Assembly: GCA_905221605.1 (NCBI GenBank)
Contig: CAJNDS010000112.1
Coordinates: forward strand, 1 to 64,000
Direction: 5' to 3'
DNA from: Symbiodinium natans
Taxonomy: Eukaryota > Sar > Dinophyceae > Suessiales > Symbiodiniaceae
Length of the DNA: 64,000 bases
Part shown: in pieces, positions 1-10,988 of the stretch
Position numbering within the stretch: position 1 is the stretch's first letter
Layout of the letters: each line of letters opens with the position of its first letter
Made by a program: the position numbers and the translations under genes
The notes under the pieces: model-generated
Told to the model about the DNA's origin: nothing
The model's database searches: none
The model's input: the letters and a program-made list of their open reading frames with translations, nothing else

Positions 1-110
1 TCAATTATTCCATTCAAAATATTCATTAGGTTCCGAGATAATAATAAAATACGAAATTTCGTTTTTATTGATTGATCTCTTCATTGTAAGAAACACCATA
101 TGTAGGGTTT
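1..110. other. AT-rich stretch at window edge
   Basis: Clearly AT-rich compared with its surroundings, with no repeat family recognised. The following 110-536 holds four TTGTCGC words between 265 and 312 and a 14-nt C run near 421, and no gene I can support. Confidence 0.5.
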
Positions 111-536
111 AGGTTCCCTCTTGCATAGGCGTTTTGTGTGATTTGGGTCGATGAGTGTTGTCGACGTGGGGCGGGATGTTCTTTTTAGGAATATTTGGGT
201 CGATTGAATTTCGATTTTTAGAGGGGATAAGAGATATGCAACCCATGCAGTTCCAAGAAGGGGCTTGTCGCAAGGGCTTGTCGCGGAGGTTTGTCGCGGA
301 TGCTGCTTGTCGCAAGCAGAACGGCTTTGTTATAAACCCTATGTTGCGGAAAAAGACGCCCGGGAGCCAGTTACATGCCTAGACTTTGGACCCGCGCCCA
401 TTTCCTGAGGTCCCTAAGCCCCCCCCCCCCCCGGAAGACCGGAGCTCCTCGACAGTTTTTTGATCTGCGCGGCTCCCTTCGAAGGCAGGGACAGCCCAGC
501 GAGCGTCCAAGCCTGGGTCGGAGTCACTACGCGTAG

Positions 537-829
537 CTAGGCCTCCTCCAAGAGTCGCACGGTTTCCCTGCAGCTCTCCTTCTCGTGTGCTTTGAAGTAC
601 CTCACCTTGCTACGTGACTGGGCCTCTTCCAGGGCCGTCTCGTGCTCGCAACTTCTGCAAGCTATGCTTTTGTCTGCACCCAAGGCCAGGAGCTGCTCGA
701 TAGCCGCATTGTGATCGTTCTGGCAATCTTCCGCCGCAAAGAACAGCGCCGTGGATCCCGAGTCGTTGCGCGAGTTCACATCGACGCCGAGAAGCACTAG
801 CGCCTTCCAGGAGAAAGAGGCATGAGGCT
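537..829 (-). CDS. ankyrin-repeat exon (3' terminal)
   Basis: On the minus strand a frame opens after a TTCAG acceptor and runs to a TAG stop at 537-539. It encodes about 97 residues with two ankyrin-like units; visible motifs are GVDVNSRNDSGSTALFFAA and LLALGADKSI, followed by a charged tail. Ankyrin repeats are protein-protein interaction modules, so no enzymatic role can be given. The upstream part of the gene is probably the signal-bearing exon at 1766-2128, with the minisatellite lying in the intron between. The exact donor and phase of that junction were not resolved. Confidence 0.6.
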
Positions 830-872
830 CTGAAGGAACTATCTCTTTATTCCACGGGGGAGCGTTCAACAC

Positions 873-1760
873 TTGATGTGTGTGTGTGTGTGTTTTTGTG
901 TTTGTTTGTGTGGGGTGTGTGTCTGTGTGTGTCTGTGTGTGTCTGTGTCTCTGTGTGTCTCTGTGGGTCTCTGTGTGTCTCTGTGTGTCTCTGTGTGTCT
1001 CTGTGTGTCTCTGTGTGTCTCTGTGTGTCTCTGTGTGTCTCTCTGTGTCTGTCTCTGTCTCTGTCTCTGTCTCTGTCTCTGTCTCTGTCTCTGTCTCTGT
1101 CTCTGTCTCTGTCTCTGTCTCTGTCTCTGTGTCTGTGTCTGTGTCTGTGTCTGTGTCTCTGTGGGTCTCTGTGGGTCTCTGTGGGTCTCTGTGGGTCTCT
1201 GTGGGTCTCTGTGCGTCTCTGTGCGTCTCTGCGCGTCTCTGTGCGTCTCTGTGCGTCTCTGTGCGTCTCTGTGCGTCTCTGTGCGTCTCTGTGCGTCTCT
1301 GTGCGTCTCTGTGCGTCTCTGTGCGTCTCTGTGCGCCTCTGTGCGTCTCTGTGCGTCTCTGTGCGTCTCTGTGCGTCTCTGTGCGTCTCTGTGCGTCTCT
1401 GTGCGTCTCTGTGCGTCTCTGTGCGTCTCTGTGGGTCTCTGTGCGTCTCTGTGGGTCTCTGTGCGTCTCTGTGTGTCTCTGTGTGTCTCTGTGTGTCTCT
1501 GTGTGTCTCTCTGTGTCTGTCTCTGTCTCTGTCTCTGTGTCTGTGTCTGTGTCTGTGTCTGTGTCTCTGTGGGTCTCTGTGGGTCTCTGTGGGTCTCTGT
1601 GCGTCTCTGTGCGTCTCTGTGCGTCTCTGTGCGTCTCTGTGCGTCTCTGTGCGTCTCTGTGCGTCTCTGTGTGTCTCTGTGTGTCTCTGTGTGTCTCTGT
1701 GTGTCTCTGTGTGTCTGTGTCTCTGTGTGTCTCTGTGTGTCTCTGTGTGTCTCTGTGTCT
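873..1760. repeat. GT-rich minisatellite (CTCTGTGN octamer family)
   Basis: About 110 tandem copies of an 8-mer of type CTCTGTGT, CTCTGTGC or CTCTGTGG, with two blocks collapsing to the 6-mer CTCTGT. Variant blocks are homogenised: GTGC units dominate 1210-1440 and 1595-1665. Six long overlapping ORFs on both strands arise purely from the repeat period. It appears to lie in an intron of the ankyrin gene. Confidence 0.95.
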
Positions 1761-1765
1761 GTGGC

Positions 1766-2128
1766 ATTTTCGTCCCGAACCTTCAGCACCTGCTTGCCCT
1801 TGAAGGCATAGCCGGATGCATCGTGGAGCATCGTGCCTCCCAGAAAGCCCCGCTGTTGTACGGCCTCGACCATTCTCATCCGGCGCACTTTCCCATAGGA
1901 AAACTCCACTTCATCCATGAGATCTCGAAGCTGTTCTAGCGCGGTGCGTGCGTCACCGCCTTTGACGTTTTCGAGCGCTTGATCCACAGGCATGTGCTTC
2001 AGACCTGAGATTTCGTTGATGTCTACCAAAGACAACTTCGTCAAATGCTTCTGGCTATCGTCGGTGCGCACTGCTTCAGACAGCAAACCCAGCTGTGCCA
2101 GCACCACCACCACTACGCATCGTATCAT
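1766..2128 (-). CDS. 5' exon of the ankyrin-repeat gene, secretory or membrane N-terminus
   Basis: ATG at 2128 begins a protein with a hydrophobic stretch (MIRCVVVVVLAQLGLLSEA) resembling a signal peptide or anchor, followed by a hydrophilic region with KLSLVDINEISGLKHMP and a KVRDEN end. The frame then runs into an octamer minisatellite that cannot be sensible coding sequence, so the exon must end near 1766; candidate donors are GC at 1764 or GT a little upstream. An in-frame upstream ATG at 2227 exists, but 2128 gives the better signal-like start. Same strand and spacing suggest one gene with the ankyrin exon at 537-829. Confidence 0.5.
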
Positions 2129-2219
2129 GGCTTTGACAGAAGAACGCAATTGGGGGCTCTTGGCTGCAATGAGCCAGGAACAGCAAAGCCACGTTGAAGC
2201 TACCACCGCATGAAACCGT

Positions 2220-2728
2220 GGACCCACAAAACTACACTGATAGTATACTCTTGTAGTACCCTGTTATAGTACACCGTCCGCCATTGATAAAATGGTATAC
2301 TATTATAGCATGCTATGAGATGACCCGATTCTCGTATACGAACATAGTACCCTACTTTAGTACACCCCATCAGAGCCCCAAAATGATGACAGCCGCTGAC
2401 AATCCCGATGACCTCGAGGATGGGATGGCTAAAGCCCAAGAATTATAGTGTTATTATAGCATTATTGTAGGATTATTGTAGGATTATTATAGTATTATTT
2501 TGGTACTATTCTAGTACTATTATGGTATTCTTCTAGTACTTTTATAGTATCATTATAGTAGTAAATATATTGTGTCATTAGTCTATTGATATTGTATTAT
2601 AGTATTATTGTAATGTTACTATTGTACTATTATAGTATTGGCATAGTATGGTTATTGTACTAGTATAGTACTATTATAGTACTATTATAGTACTATTATA
2701 GTATTATTACAGTATTATTATAGTATTA
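2220..2728. repeat. degenerate TATAGTA/ATTATAGT satellite-like block
   Basis: Between 2437 and 2728 words such as ATTATAGT, GTACTATT and TAGTATTA recur with imperfect spacing; 2220-2360 has related TATAGTACAC words. The composition is very AT-rich. No coding potential. Confidence 0.7.
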
Positions 2729-3330
2729 TCTGAAAAAATCTTCGAACCCTCCACATGACTCCAGCTTGTGGTCGATGGCCTGCTTCTGACGCAAACTGGA
2801 TATCACAATGTGCCAATGCACGGCCAAAGGAACTGTTTTGCAGACTACACTTGCGGAAGCACACGACATGAGGTTGTAAGGAGGTCTCATGGCAGCGCAC
2901 TTTTGGCAGATGTGGCTTATCGGTGAGAGAATGCTATAGTCTACTTGCATGTGTATCCCATACTCCTATACTATACTGCACTTGTACTGCAGGATACTAT
3001 TGAAGCTGATATTGGACCATACTATGGTGCAGCTGCTGTGTGGCACCCAGGCAGCTACTTCAGCACGTGTCCCTGCCACTCTTGCGTCGTACGGCAATCC
3101 CCTGCTAGCATGGTCAAGGCATCCTGTTTTGGCAAATTCTGGGATCTGAACTTTTGTCCTGCAGTCCTTCTTGCGCTCTGAATGAATAAAGCAGGCACAC
3201 AACTTTTTTCTCTGACCATTCAAGCGATCCGATCGGCGACCTCGGTACAATCCACGGTTCACCGTCACCAGTTCCGACGCACTAATTAGATTCAAGAGCC
3301 TCAAGAATAGCTGAACCCAGAATAGGGTCT
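2729..3330. other. unassigned stretch
   Basis: Short overlapping ORFs on both strands, none with convincing splice sites or domains. The array at 3331 follows. Confidence 0.4.
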
Positions 3331-3378
3331 CTAAACCCTAAACCCTAAACCCTAAATCCTAAACCCTAAACCCTAAAT
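3331..3378 (-). repeat. telomere-type array CCCTAAA
   Basis: About seven units; lies upstream of the acceptor of the exon at 3440. Confidence 0.95.
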
Positions 3379-3439
3379 AGGGTACTCCCAGCAAGCCCGG
3401 AGCGCGTTAGTGCCACCAGGAGTCCCCCAACTTTCGCAG

Positions 3440-3503
3440 CTCGTCGAGCCAGCCGTCTCGGTCCTTGCGCTCCGAGTTCGCCTATGACCCCGAGCCCCAA
3501 ACA
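3440..3503 (+). CDS. internal exon, unknown protein
   Basis: Acceptor CTTTCGCAG precedes an open frame ending with EFAYDPEPQT, and a textbook donor GTAAGT starts at 3504, followed within a few bases by TTTAGGG units. The 64-nt island is flanked by CCCTAAA upstream and TTTAGGG downstream. No domain recognised. Confidence 0.55.
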
Positions 3504-3538
3504 GTAAGTGCTTAGGGTTTAGGGTTTAGGGTTTGGGG
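3504..3538 (+). repeat. donor plus short TTTAGGG array
   Basis: GTAAGT donor running straight into three TTTAGGG-type units; a further two units occur at 3884-3903. Confidence 0.7.
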
Positions 3539-3903
3539 AGCCCTTTGGCTGCCAACCGACAGAAGAACTGAACAACTCTAGACTCTAGATTTCACTCTGC
3601 AATGGAACTTTGCAAAGCTGGACGGAAGATCATGCGCCTTTGAACCGATGTCCCAGAGGAAAAAATGCAGTGGCTCTAGGTCCTGGCTGCTCCATGACTT
3701 GAGCGTCACTGGTGCCTGCATGCATCAACTCTCTTCAACAAGTGGGGAAAAGAGCCCGTTACATTCATGGCTTGCTGAGACATTCCGCCAACTGCGCCTG
3801 GCCCCGGCTCTCGATAAGAAAGCACGGCTCCTTCGCGGCACCGCGGAAGGCGCGAACCTATCGTGGCTCAGGAATCTCAAGTCGTTTAGGGTTTAGGGTT
3901 TTA

Positions 3904-4762
3904 GAGTTTGAGGAGCGGAAGGTGCGGATCAGGGCTTCGAGCGTTCGGGGATGGAGGCTTTTCGGGCTTGGCACAGGCTTGGCCAGATGTTTAGGGCTGA
4001 AGCGGCAAAAGAGTTCAAGAAGTTTCGTGCCTGAAAATCATTTCGAACCCGACATCAATCATGAGACGACGGCCCTGCATCCCGCACACCGCAAGTTAGA
4101 GTCTGGAATTTGTGTGTAAGACTGGACTTCCTGCGCAGAATGAGAGTGGGATGAGTCTGACGGGTTTGGGACCTTGGTGGGGACGGACTCTTTCGAAAAC
4201 AAATCTGAAGCCTCAACGTGCCGTAAAGCCAGGATCCGAACACCCCCCCCCGATGCACGGCGGAACGTAGTTCCCAAGGACTATTTGGCCCAAGTTATCA
4301 ATGTCCTAGTGATTTTTTGCAGCCCGGTAGTCGGGGCAACGTGTTCCTCTTCCGTTAAAGTCCCGCGACACGGACCCCGGAAATTCGGTGGTCGGTGTCC
4401 CGATCATATATGCAGTTGTCGTGAAAAGTTTCACGTCGTGTCTAGCTTTGGCCGGTTTGCTGTGCTTTGTTGTCGGTCCGTGTTTCGGCAGGTGCTTCTC
4501 TCCCGCGCCCGCGAGGCATCATCCGCTGTTCCTGCTGTTCTCTATGGCCCGCACAGTCCGCGGGAATGTTGATGCCATCAGGATCGTGGTGTTTTCAGGG
4601 CCCGAATTTCATGATGCACGTGCTGGGCCGGTGCTGACGCGACACTGTTCTTTGCACCGCCTGGTCTGCTTGCAAGGGCACAGGAGAAGGCCGTCGAGGC
4701 TATGCCGCAGTGACACGGGGGGACATGTTCACATCTTTTGCAAGTATGCATGTTGCAGGGCA
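3904..4762. other. unassigned stretch between inverted arrays
   Basis: Overlapping ORFs on both strands. The plus frame at 4388-4768 is hydrophobic at its start (IIYAVVVKSFTSCLALAG), but no splice sites or family support it. Confidence 0.3.
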
Positions 4763-4807
4763 ACCTAAAACCCTAAAACCCAAAACCCCAAACCCTAAAC
4801 CCTAAAC
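4763..4807 (-). repeat. telomere-type array with CCCTAAAA variants
   Basis: Six to seven degenerate units. Confidence 0.85.
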
Positions 4808-4970
4808 GAGCAAGGCTTGTGCACCTATCGGCTTGCAAGCAAGTTTTTTGACAGCTTGAGGCTTTCGGGGTGAAGTTCCATGAGGATCCACTTGGGCTTG
4901 CAACGTCACGTGCGAGTCAAGGCCTGCAACGAGAACGTCAGTTTTCGTGTTCCATACCTCACACGTTCAC

Positions 4971-5384
4971 TTAAAATCGCAGACAAGGCAATGCTGACCT
5001 TTGCAAGATGCAGCTTACTGGCTCGGCAGTGGCCATGTATCGTCTCAAGTTCAAAGCGGATGCCAGGAACAAGGGATCGCCAACGGCGGACGACTCCCAT
5101 GCCTTGCTTCTGGACTCAAGTGACGGTGTCTGGTGATGCGAAGCCAGGATTACCAAGGGCAAAGAGCACATTTTGTGGAGCTGACTCCGTATGAGGGTGC
5201 TGCCGATGTCAGCCAGGAGCTGAGGGTGATCCGCCATCTCTGCATTTGGCAATAGTGCAGTTGAAGCAGACTTGCGTTCTCGCGCAGGGTTGAGGAAGCT
5301 GTGGGGTCGCGGCAGCTTAGGCCGTCGGCTTGGTCGGCGCAGCCGCAGCCCTGCATTTGGGGAGCTGGAAGATCCAGAATGCAT
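4971..5384 (-). CDS. possible coding region, unknown protein
   Basis: An open minus frame contains a protein-like segment, MADHPQLLADIGSTLIRSQL, without low complexity. The boundaries are unknown and the rest of the 137-codon frame is less convincing. A plus frame over the same bases is also open. No domain recognised. Confidence 0.3.
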   Translation of the reverse strand: MHSGSSSSPNAGLRLRRPSRRPKLPRPHSFLNPARERKSASTALLPNAEMADHPQLLADIGSTLIRSQLHKMCSLPLVILASHHQTPSLESRSKAWESSAVGDPLFLASALNLRRYMATAEPVSCILQRSALPCLRF

Positions 5385-5390
5385 GCGCGG

Positions 5391-5422
5391 CCCTAAACCC
5401 TAAACCCTAAACCCTAAACCCT
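5391..5422 (-). repeat. telomere-type array CCCTAAA
   Basis: Four perfect units. Confidence 0.9.
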
Positions 5423-5924
5423 CTTCGGCTCGGCGACCCTCTTTTGTTTGATCGCTCCCCGCGTTCACTGCTTCTTCGCTTTTCTCTCAGCGCCAGCAAA
5501 TTGGCGCAAGGCGGCATCACCCAGAAGGGCATACCTGGGTGAGGGGCTTCTGAAGCTTTCGGACGTTAGAAGGTGTTTATGTGTGGGAGACTGGGCACAT
5601 CTCTCCTATGTGATTGCATGTGTCGGCAGACATTCGCAGCTTCAAAGCACTCGCAGTACCAGTACCACTCATACAAATAAGAATGCAAGAAGCTCTGTTG
5701 GACAAATTTGAATGGGGTCTTCCGAATATGCTACAATAGCGACCCCAGAAGGACCGATCATGTAGCTCAACTCTCACATCGGGCTAAATATCAGTAGGGC
5801 TGCGGATCTGCACCCCAAAGCACGCAGCACGCATGACTCGCTTTCCCCAATAGGGGCGGACCAGGGGATGTTTTGAGGTTGTGTGGCTTGGGGTTGTTCA
5901 CGCATCTTCTGATACTTAAATGAC

Positions 5925-6075
5925 AAAATATATAATATTAAACATTAAATTGAAAAATAAAAACAAGAAAATTAATGAACTTTGTTTTAGGATTGACATG
6001 TTTTCAAGAAATATTGATGTTTGATGAAATAATATCGTATTTGGAAAAATTAACAAATCTGTATAATAACACTTC
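5925..6075 (-). other. AT-rich island with a short open frame
   Basis: The island is far more AT-rich than its neighbours. The minus strand is open for about 60 codons ending in a hydrophobic tract (LIFLFLFFNLMFNIIYFVI). It could be a fragment of organellar DNA or a decayed AT-rich element; I cannot identify it. Confidence 0.4.
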
Positions 6076-6126
6076 CATAAGCCATCATCGCCGTCCCTGC
6101 ACTTTGCTTGAAAAAGATTCGTCTGA

Positions 6127-6171
6127 CCCTAAACCCTTAAACCCTTAAACCCCTAAACCCTAAACCCTAAA
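6127..6171 (-). repeat. telomere-type array with CCCTTAAA variants
   Basis: Six units, three of them 8-mers. Confidence 0.9.
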
Positions 6172-6334
6172 TGCGCCCCAGCCGCGGCATAACGCAGCAG
6201 TGCACGATGACAGAGACGAGCCCAGCACTGACCCAGGCCCAAAGTGTGTAGGCCAACACCTCTTCGGGTTGCATGGTTCGCGGACACTGACAGCAGTCGG
6301 GCTCACAAGTTTCAGCTGGTGCGAGTCAGAAGGA

Positions 6335-6432
6335 GTGAGAGTGAGAGAGAGAGAGAGAGACCGAGCGAGAGCGAGCGAGAGAGGGAGAGAGGGAGGGAGA
6401 GAGGGAGAGAGGGAGAGAGGGAGGGAGAGAGC
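6335..6432. repeat. GA-rich microsatellite
   Basis: GAGAGA and GAGGGAGA repeats; produces an Arg/Glu-rich spurious reading frame. Confidence 0.9.
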
Positions 6433-6901
6433 TACCTTGCTACAGTGCTGCTCGAAGCTGAAATTTGAACCACAAGCCCCTCATCCGAAGCCGTTAATTT
6501 TACCGATGCCTAGTGCCTGGCACCTGAAAATCGAGAGTCCTGGAGCTACATCCTGGATACCGATCGAAGTTCAGCACCGCAGCCATCCGCAACCACAGAG
6601 CACTTCTACAACTACCACCCAAGCTGCATGAATATGATGGAACTCAATCGGCATGAGCAGCAACCGTCCACCTGGGCTAGCACAGTCATGACCCACTGGT
6701 TGCGGGCTTCAGTTTTTTTGCTCTGGAGGATAAAACCAAGTTTGATATTGTTGCAAATCAGCGTTCTGGCATGCACCAAATGGCTGGAGGAGTACGGCTT
6801 TCGCATAGGACTGTCTGTTGGCATGAAACCGAAACCCGAGACCAACAAAACCCTTTAGCTTCAAGTCTGACACCGGAAGTTCCATAAGTCTTGCCTCCCT
6901 A

Positions 6902-6982
6902 GACCCTAGACCCTAAACCCTAAAACCCTAAAACCCCAAACCTTAAGACCTTAAAACCCTGAACCCTAAACCCTACACCCTG
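6902..6982 (-). repeat. degenerate telomere-type array
   Basis: CCCTAAA with CCTTAAGA, CCCCAAA and CCCTAGA variants. Confidence 0.85.
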
Positions 6983-6989
6983 AGAGCTT

Positions 6990-7240
6990 CAAGGTCGCCT
7001 AAAGGCATAAGCTTTGCTGCCGTGGCCGCGCAAGTAGTGGATGGAAAAAATATTCGTCAGGTTCACGCCTAGGTCAGAGCCGGGGCTTGCAACCGTCCAG
7101 CGATCTCGGTATTTGGGTTTGGGGTCTCGATTCCGCACCACTTCATCACCAACTGCTCTCAAGGACTTCCAAAAAAAAAACTTGAAGACGGGGCTGCTGA
7201 GCTGGCGGCAGTACTTTTTGAGTGAGGCGCAGCCGCAAAT
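6990..7240 (-). CDS. two possible small exons, unknown protein
   Basis: The minus frame reads ICGCASLKKYCRQLSSPVFK near 7177-7240 and NLTNIFSIHYLRGHGSKAYA near 6995-7060. Both are protein-like, and the second is followed on the sense strand by telomere units. Splice borders were not fixed. Confidence 0.35.
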
Positions 7241-7599
7241 TCTTTGCATCACACCATTGTGCATGCGAAGGGTTCGAGGCCTTTTTCTTTACACAAGATG
7301 CTTGCACTCTCGTCCCCTCCCGGTCCTCTGAGGCTCACACCAAGAGAGAGGCGTGACATAGCTCGAACCCAGCTGGCACGTTTTCCCAGATGCGAGGCTT
7401 TGGCTTCAGGACTACATCACGGTCCCCCCAAATTATACCAGATTCAGCTTTCTGCATCGTGGAGGTCCTGATGAGGACGATGAAGTTGAAGGATGTGCAG
7501 CACACGATTCTGTGCACTTTCGGATGGTGGGTCCACGTGTTAGATGCAAAAGCCTCTATGGCCTTTTCAATCAAAAAATCTACGCCACCTCCCCAGTTC

Positions 7600-7678
7600 C
7601 CCTAAACCCTAAACCCTAAACCCTAAACCCTAAACCCTAAACCCTAAACCCTAAACCCTAAACCCTAAACCCTAAACC
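7600..7678 (-). repeat. near-perfect CCCTAAA array
   Basis: Eleven units; on the minus strand it directly follows the donor of the exon at 7679-7756. Confidence 0.95.
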
Positions 7679-7756
7679 CTGAAAGTGTCGGTGTGACCCG
7701 CTGGGTGCGGCCGCCGCCTTTCCCTCTGACAGCTCCCAGTCCCGCAGGACGAGTGC
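7679..7756 (-). CDS. internal exon, unknown protein
   Basis: Acceptor CCCAAG, then 26 open codons beginning ALVLRDWELSEGKAAAAP and ending HRHFQ; the CAG|G boundary passes straight into GTTTAGGG. The acceptor side abuts a TTTAGGG array, which is CCCTAAA in sense. This is the standard exon-in-array layout seen through the window. Confidence 0.55.
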
Positions 7757-7762
7757 CTTGGG

Positions 7763-7996
7763 CTTAGGGTTTAGGGTTTAGGGTTTGGGGTTTGGGGTTT
7801 AGGGTTTAGGGTTTGGGGTTTGGGGTTTGGGGTTTGGGGTTTGGGGTTTGGGGTTTGGGGTTTGGGTTTTGGGGTTTGGGTTTTGGGGTTTGGGGTTTGG
7901 GGTTTGGGGTTTGGGGTTTGGGGTTTGGGGTTTGGGGTTTGGGGTTTGGGGTTTGGGGTTTGGGGTTTGGGGTTTGGGGTTTGGGGTTTGGGGTTT
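7763..7996 (+). repeat. TTTGGGG variant array
   Basis: A few TTTAGGG units, then about 28 near-identical TTTGGGG units, with two 8-mer interruptions. Three overlapping GFGVWGL-type ORFs and their reverse-strand counterparts are artefacts. Confidence 0.95.
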
Positions 7997-8319
7997 GCAG
8001 ATAAAGAAGGGGTCGGGCAAGGGCTCAAGGGACTTGGACGGAGCTCATCGCAGCATGGTTTGTCTGCTTTAGCTTCCTGAAAGAAAAACCTAACCCTGTT
8101 CAGATAAACAGAATGAAAACTAGAACTGGTCATCCAGGATGCAAGGATCTAGATCCCGACCCAGCCCGTGCGTGCTGAGCTGCCATCGCGATGGCATGCA
8201 GGCCGTTTGCCAGGAAAAAACCCGTAATCTTCCTCTTCGAGAAGACCATGTCGGCAACTGCCATGTGAGGGCAATTGGGATTGAGATTTTGGCACCTTGG
8301 ACTATGACCTACCCAAGCC

Positions 8320-8800
8320 TTGCGTCTGGAGTCTGTTTCAGGTACCCACAGGGTGTTCATGCACGCCAAGAGAATCCGGCAGACATCGGTACTCAGATTC
8401 ACGTTGCTTGGCTCGCATGTCGTGAACACAAGACCGGAACATATTTTGCTTGTTCTTTTGAAGCCCCAGCTTCAACGTCCAACATCAAGCCCCACCGACC
8501 CTGAGGCTAGACATGTTTCTGAGCTGTTGGACTTCCAGTCTTCCTCTTTTACTGACCGAGCTCGCTCTTTGCCCCCATGTTGGCCTGGCCTGCAGTCGGC
8601 GTTGCATCCACCACCACCTGGTAGAGCAGCAGAAGCAGCAGGAGTGGGAGTGGGCCTTGGGGGTTTGGAGTGAGAGTGGGAGTAGGAGGAGTCGTAGCCG
8701 TCGTCATTGTCGTAGTCTTAGTAGGAGAAAAAGGGTAGAAAACACCAGCAAACCCATGCCCTCCAGAAAGGCCTCAACCCCCCAAGTTAAAAAGTCCTAA
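8320..8800 (+). CDS. possible coding region with an Arg/Ser-rich tail
   Basis: One plus frame reads HRVFMHAKRIRQTSVLRFTL near 8350. In another frame 8665-8800 encodes an RS-like tail (SRRSRSRRHCRSLSRRKR). RS domains occur in splicing regulators, but here no RRM is visible and the two segments are in different frames. Gene structure unresolved. Confidence 0.3.
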
Positions 8801-9370
8801 AACCGAAGCCCATGACCCAAAACCCCATTCACCTTCAGCCGGCCTCTGTGTTGGGCAACCTCGACTTTTGGCAGGGTGCAGCGTGCGGAGGTGGGGTGGT
8901 GTGGAGTGGCAGCTTTGAGAGGTCTGGGTGTAAAGACTGTGCGTGGGGGCTGTTCAGGGCGGAGACCTTGTGTTTTTTACCATCGTTGGGGTCCCAGTTC
9001 TCTTGACCGCCATTTGTCTGCAACATGGTCTCGCATTCATTGCTTCAGTCAAATACCTCTATCTCTACATTTGACCAGGAAGACCTCGACCCATTTGCAA
9101 ACACACTGTTTTTTGACGCAAGTCCACCTTCACGGGCTGATGTTCTTTACAAAACAAGGTTTCACGGCGTATGTTTTAAATGGAAGTTGTCTTCATGGCA
9201 TGATGTTCTGGGGGAGGGGGGCCGGGGGGGCAGCCTCCCATTTGCCAACACAATGTTCGCATGACTGCATGGTTCTTCAACTTTTTTCCCGCTCCTGTTT
9301 GCTGCTGGTCTTTCCTTACTTTGTCGTTCTACTTGTCTGCACACGTACAATAAAATTTAGAGAAAATTGA

Positions 9371-10530
9371 GGTTTCTGGATAAACATAGACTAAATAGAG
9401 GTTCTCATGTTGAGAGCATCGAGGTTTCTGTGTTGAACCAGAAAAGGAAATTGAATAGACGTTTTCCTTGCAATATCAAGAGAAAGGAGACCAACAACAC
9501 ATTGGCTTTGAACAAAAGGCGAACAAATGGGTCCCGCCTGCAATGAGGAAACTCGGATGATTGAAGGTCTGGGGGAGCTGAGCTGCGCTTTAAGGCTGTC
9601 GCTCAAAGCCTGGCTTCGTTCTGTTGCCACCTTTCTTCTTGGTGTCAGCTGCCGATGGCGCTAAGCCAACACAGAACCATTTTGGGGGCGCTTAGGGCTT
9701 AGGGAAAGTTGAGGTGTTTGCAAAGGCCAAACTAGTCTGGCTCGACTACCGCTGAATGGCACCGGGATTCGAGACACTCGTCTGCTTTGAGGAAAGGTTT
9801 GGTTCGCGACCCTCAAGGCTCAACATGACAAGGAACCCCAAAGCCATCAACCCTAAAGTGGTTGAGGTTGATGATGGACCTCCAACATCACTTCGTACAC
9901 TTTAAGCTGCAGTTCGTAAGCTGTTGATGCCAAGCATCGACAGCCAGTCCACCTGTCACACAACAAACATGAGCAGGTACTAGGATGGCCCCTAAAACCC
10001 TCTGAAAAATATTCCTGAATATGATCCTCCTAAACCCAAATAAGGGAAAAGTACAAAATGTCCCAAGGGCCTACCTAGGGTAAGGCTGTTGCAAACGCTT
10101 GCACATGCAAGAAGTCCCCATTCCGATATTAGTGTGACGGCTGCCAGGACGTTTGAGCCGTGCAATGCCGTCTATCCTATTGTACATGTCTACTGATGAC
10201 TGCACCAAACAGCCTAGTCAAAGTATTCAGGTTCCTACAGAAGTCAGTGTTCCAAACCAGCCAATGAGTGGCACAGCGCCCGTGATCAAACACACCCAAG
10301 AAAGGAACCATGCTGAACAGTCTGACACACATCCGAAACCGTCCAGCCTAACCTAGGCAACAGTCCTAACCACAAAACCCCTATAAGCTTATAAACCTTC
10401 TCCCCCCCCCCCCCCACCCCGATAAGCCCATAAACCTTCTTCCCCCCCCCCACCCCCCCGGCCAGCACAGCGGCCACGGTCAGGGCGAAGCCCCACCAAG
10501 CACCATGACCCGGGAGGCAGCGCGCCTGAG
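9371..10530. other. unassigned stretch
   Basis: Apart from the family E repeat, holds C-rich runs near 10400 and 10440 and small ORFs without support. Confidence 0.4.
9983..10084 (+). mobile_element. dispersed repeat family E, copy 1
   Basis: About 100 bp resembling 51814-51915: both run GATGGCCC, CTTAAA or CTAAAA, TCCTGAA/TCCTAAG, CCTAAACCC or TTAAACCC, then AAAATGTCCCAA and a GGCCTAC motif. Confidence 0.6.
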
Positions 10531-10558
10531 TGTTTAGGGTTTAGGGTTTAGGGCTCTT

Positions 10559-10825
10559 GTGGCATGGAGGTCCAAAACGGCAGGCCGAGTGCCAACCTAC
10601 ATCCTGCACCTGTACCCACATGATGTGATGGAGTCTCTGATTTTTACGAAAGTCGATTTAAGCAGTGGCGTCGTAAGTTGCAAGGGAACACGAAAAGGAA
10701 TGATGTGTCCAGTTCTTCAGGCTCCAAAAGTACTATCAAACCCCAAGCCCTGGATCTTCCCTTCGCGAGTCGTACCCGATAGCGTAAGCTGTTGCTGGGA
10801 GCAGCTTCCTAGAAACGTAAACTGA
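10559..10825 (+). CDS. possible coding region, unknown protein
   Basis: An 88-codon frame with a protein-like stretch (RVPTYILHLYPHDVMESLIF) lies just after a short TTTAGGG run at 10532-10553. No splice sites or domain established. Confidence 0.3.
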   Translation: MAWRSKTAGRVPTYILHLYPHDVMESLIFTKVDLSSGVVSCKGTRKGMMCPVLQAPKVLSNPKPWIFPSRVVPDSVSCCWEQLPRNVN

Positions 10826-10988
10826 AGGATTGCTCGTGGTTTTCAGTGGCTGGGTTGGGTGACAGTTGTGACACCCGAACTTCCCAGCACGTGAGTTTCT
10901 TCCCCACGCCCCCAGTTAAAGGCGGCCTCCAGTAGCCAGGCACACAACAAAGCTCCAGGCAACCTCGGTTTCATTTTCGGGGTTTGTT

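Noticed and set aside
866-2227. 453-codon minus ORF and overlapping plus ORFs of 307-353 codons
   Set aside because: Most of the length is the octamer minisatellite; only the first ~120 minus-strand codons look like protein.
6200-6631. 143-codon plus ORF
   Set aside because: Its centre is a GA microsatellite giving Arg/Glu runs; no splice or domain support.
7771-8133. PNPKPQT / GFGVWGL repeat proteins
   Set aside because: Translation of the TTTGGGG array in all frames; no independent evidence of coding.
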